A DNA stretch of 64,000 nt from CAVXHV01 sp963761445 (lineage in GTDB: Bacteria; Planctomycetota; Planctomycetia; Isosphaerales; Isosphaeraceae): NCBI GenBank assembly GCA_963761445.1, contig CAVXHV010000005.1:4898001-4962000 (forward strand). The letters are read 5' to 3'. The notes beneath the pieces are model-generated. The model was not told the origin of the DNA and searched no databases. It worked only from the letters and a program-made list of their open reading frames with translations. The position numbers and the translations under genes were made by a program. Below, piece by piece: positions 61,401 through 64,000 of this stretch (position 1 is its first letter; every line of letters starts with the position of its first letter).

Positions 61401-62022
61401 GTGGCACGGAGCACAGTGGTTTGAAGCCATCCTTTACTGCCGTTGGCTCAGTGATCAGGAGAAGATTCCCGAGGATGAGATGTGCTTCCCGGCGATCCCG
61501 GCGATCATCAAATCGCTTCAGGAGGGAAAACTTGACCTCAGTCCCCGAACAATTGCGAAGACCGGATATCGCTTGCCGAGCGAGGCTGAGTGGGAGTTCG
61601 CCTGCCGTGCGGGCTCGAAAACACCCTGGTTTTTCGGCAGAGGGCTCGCGTTGCTTGCCGACTACGCTCGATTCCTCGATAGCTCGGGGCCATCTGGCGC
61701 CAGCGACGTGGAAGCTCGTGGCCGCACTGATCCGGTGGGCCGGCTCAAGCCAAACGGCTTGGGCCTCTTCGACACATATGGTAATCTCCGGGAATGGTGC
61801 TTGGACGCTTTCAAGCCTTATCCTACTCAAGACCAGAAACCTGTTAACGTCATCGACTCGAGTTTCTTGGATCCCGCGGCCGCAGGCGACTGGCTTCGCG
61901 TGGTGCGAGGCGGTTCATTCGTCGATCCGGCGGAGTGGACGCGGTCGGCCTATCGCAACGCGGCGCAGGCCGACCAGCGAATGCTGTCTACCGGCTTCCG
62001 GGTCGCGAGGACAGTTCACTGA
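58480..62022 (+). CDS. Kinase 6: planctomycete N-domain - Ser/Thr kinase - HEAT-like - FGE-sulfatase domain, four frameshifts
   Basis: ATG 58480 follows ggaggcagagga. The N-domain reads RNLLFGILALQNNLVDRAGL. A +1 frame change lies at 58885-58899; AKGGLGQVSVAL, HRDLKPGN, DWG and GTPIGTPAYASPEQ follow. Membrane helix VAAAAFSALGVALVGLSVWV leads to a HEAT-like region that breaks near 60335, 60535 and 60760. The C-terminal part (61140-62022) is a formylglycine-generating-enzyme-like domain: FQMGSAGGE, TEVTVAQFRAFL, YRLPSEAEWEFACRAGS, GNLREWCLDAF, RGGSFVD, GFRVART. The two catalytic Cys of true FGE after RGGS are missing, so it is probably a ligand-binding C-lectin-type sensor. Corrected length is about 1180 aa. 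Confidence 0.84.
58885..58899 (+). promoter_or_regulatory. Frame-change motif CGCTTTCGAAATCCT in kinase 6 (candidate +1 shift site)
   Basis: Identical to the 15 bases in kinase 5. The upstream frame is CGC TTT CGA AAT (codon 136 of this gene); the downstream kinase frame is TTC GAA ATC CTC. The other two kinases with the same N-domain have in-frame CGATTTCGCATC and CGCTTTCGCGTG at this place. Confidence 0.35.
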
Positions 62023-62066
62023 AGGCCACGCGGTCGAGTGTCAACTCTTTATAGGTGGAGAACACC

Positions 62067-64000
62067 GTGCCGCCCGACACCGCCGAGCACAGACGACTTG
62101 CCGAGATCCGCGACGACATCGGATCGTGGCGGCGATGGGGCCCGTATGTCTCCGAGCGCGCGTGGGCGACCGTGCGCGAAGACTACAGTGCGGACGGAAA
62201 CGCCTGGGACTATTTCAGCCACGACCAGGCGCGCAGCCGAGCCTACCGCTGGGGGGAAGACGGCATCGCCGGCCTCTGCGATCGCTACCAGCTCCTCTGT
62301 TTCGCCCCCGCGTTCTGGAACCGCCGTGACCCGATCCTCAAGGAACGCCTCTACGGGTTGACCCCGCTTGAAGGAAACCACGGTGAGGACGTCAAGGAGT
62401 ACTATTACTACCTGGACAACCTCCCGTCACACGCCTACATGAAACTCCTCTACAAGTATCCTCAGGACGAATTCCCCTATGTCCGTCTCATCGAGGAGAA
62501 CAGGGCCAGGAACGGGCAGGGGCCTGAGTTCGAGCTGATCGACACCGGAATCTTCGACCAGGATCGCTACTTCGATATCGTGATCGAATACGCCAAGGCC
62601 ACACCGGAAGACATCGTGATCCGCATCGAGGCGTTCAATCGCGGTCCCGAGGCGGCGCCGCTGGATATTCTGCCGCAGTTGTGGTTCCGCAACACCTGGG
62701 CTTTCGGTCCGGCCGAAGCCGACCGGCCCACGATCTGCCGCGGTCGAGAGACTCCTGACGGCCCTTCCCTGGCGACCGACAATTGCGGTGTCAAGACGCT
62801 GGCGACCATCCCGGTCGACTACCGCCTGGGACCCCGCATCTTGGACGCCCCTCCCGGCGGGCAGCTTCTCTTCACCGACAATGATACCAACGGCGCCAGG
62901 GTGTACGATGGCGGTCGCGCGCATTCGCACCCATACGTCAAGGACGCATTCCACCGGTACATCATTCAGGGTGAGAGGTGCACGAGCCCACTCGAGGTCG
63001 GAACCAAGGCCGCGCTCCACTACCGTTTCGACGCCGTGCCGCCGGGAGGCTCGGCGGTCGTGCGGCTGCGGCTGCGACCGGGGGATGGCGCCAGGCCCGC
63101 TCTCGACCTCGTCGACGAGATCATCGCCACGCGAAAGGCCGAGGCCGACGAGTTCTACGGCGCGATCCACGCCGCGAGGATGCAGCGAAGACGAGAAGCG
63201 CATCCAGCGACAGGCACTGGCCGGCTTGCTCTGGAGCAAACAAAGTTATATCTTTGACGTGAACACATGGCTGGAAGGGGATGACCGATCGTCGCCTCCG
63301 CCTGAAGCGCGGCAGCACGGCCGCAATCAGCACTGGAGACACTTGAACTCCCTGCGAGTGATGTCCGTCCCCGACAAGTGGGAGTATCCTTGGTTCGCAG
63401 CCTGGGACCTGGCGTTTCACTGTGTGGGTTATGCGCTCGTCGACCCCGCGTACGCCATGGATCAGCTCTGGTTGCTCTTGTTCGAGCAGTTTCAGCATCC
63501 CAACGGGCAGATCCCGGCGTATGAGTGGGAGTTCTCCGACACGAACCCGCCGGTGCACGCCTGGGCCGTGTGGCGCGTCTACAACATGGCGCGAACTGCG
63601 CACCGGCGTGGCCGATCGCCCGTTTCTCGAGCGCTGCTTCCACAAGCTGCTGATCAATTTTGCGTGGTGGATCAACAAGATCGACCGGCTGGGCAACAAC
63701 ATCTTCGAGGGCGGGTTTCTCGGCTTCGATAACATCACCGTGATGGATCGATCAACCCGTTGCCTCGACGGCTCGGTGCTCGAGCAGTCCGACGGCAGCG
63801 GATGGATGGGTATGTTCTGCTTGAACATGATGAGGATCGCGCTTGAGCTGCGCGCGAGAATTCGGTGTACGAGGGGCTGGCGACCAAGTTCTTCCAGCAT
63901 TACGTGTACGTGGCGGCCGCGATGAAGCACATGGGCAACCGGCCATACGCGCTCTGGGACGAGCGCGACGGGTTCTTCTATGACGTGTTGCGGCGGCCCG
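62067..64000 (+). CDS. GH63/MGH1-like glycoside hydrolase, three frameshifts, 3' partial
   Basis: I prefer GTG 62067 because aggtggag lies six bases upstream; GTG 62055 is in the same frame. The N-terminal beta-sandwich reads AEIRDDIGSWRRWGPYVSERAWATVREDYS, WDYFSHDQARSRAYRWGEDGIAG, LKERLYGLTPLEGNHGEDVKEYYYYLD. The frame breaks near 63190, 63595 and 63865. The (alpha/alpha)6 part has LAGLLWSKQSYIFDV, MSVPDKWEYPWFAAWDLAFHCVGYAL and GQIPAYEWEFSD, with the likely catalytic acid in the YEWEFSD region, then NIFEGGFLGFDNITVMDRS. The window ends inside DERDGFFYDVLRRP. Members cleave alpha-glucosides such as glucosylglycerate or mannosylglycerate-type compounds; the exact substrate is not known. Confidence 0.85.

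Noticed and set aside
61140..62022. FGE-like C-terminal domain as a diversity-generating retroelement target
   Set aside because: The C-lectin-type fold is a known target type, but I see no reverse transcriptase, template repeat or adenine-rich variable copy nearby.

Overview
The window looks like a planctomycete chromosome, most likely Isosphaeraceae or a close relative. The evidence is the high GC, a paired DUF1501 and DUF1549/DUF1553 protein, Hanks-type kinases with planctomycete N-terminal domains, a large secreted protein starting with an LEPLEERLVL-type motif, and sulfatase, Tat-exported hydrolase and multiheme cytochrome genes. I see no rRNA, tRNA, CRISPR array, transposase or phage gene. 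About 26 apparent frameshifts fall inside otherwise conserved genes. Most look like sequencing or assembly indels, so those genes are given here as single CDS spans with the break positions stated.

Layout. 1-1.8 kb: a 5'-truncated HD/P-loop kinase and two small membrane proteins. 1.9-10.5 kb, minus strand: a possible six-gene operon with DUF1549/DUF1553, DUF1501, an Ldh-family dehydrogenase, a sodium:solute symporter, an SDR dehydrogenase and a Tat-exported GH5 glycosidase. 10.7-17.8 kb: a secreted CehA-like metallohydrolase with EF-hands, a MITE-like inverted-repeat element, a secreted hypothetical protein, a sulfatase with a DsbD-alpha-like tail and a Wzz-type chain-length protein. 18-25.7 kb, plus strand: a kinase-TPR gene, a fused NuoE-NuoF diaphorase, and a long Fe-S wire protein with two cyclic-nucleotide-binding domains. 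A fused NadD-NadK gene converges on these from 27 kb.

27.5-49.9 kb, all minus strand: a signalling island of five Ser/Thr kinases and a FHA-GAF-class III adenylate cyclase. Three kinases (1-3) share a roughly 300-residue N-terminal region with an RN(x)4-5GHG, HEPN-like motif. The other two (4 and 5), like the kinases at 18 kb and 58.5 kb, share a different N-terminal domain of about 100 residues. The C-terminal modules differ: WD40 propellers, TPRs, a LamG-like domain, and one helical domain that is nearly identical on two differently built kinases. This points to recent duplication and module swapping.

50-54.3 kb: a decaheme cytochrome and a His-rich membrane protein, divergent from a second multiheme cytochrome. 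54.5-58.5 kb: a giant MBG/YDG-repeat surface protein. 58.5-62 kb: a kinase fused to a formylglycine-generating-enzyme-like domain. 62.1 kb to the end: a GH63-like glycosidase cut by the window edge.

The most interesting candidates are the NADH diaphorase with its cyclic-nucleotide-gated Fe-S partner, the HEPN-like kinases with swapped sensor modules, and a recurring 15-base motif at which two kinase paralogues both need the same +1 frame change.
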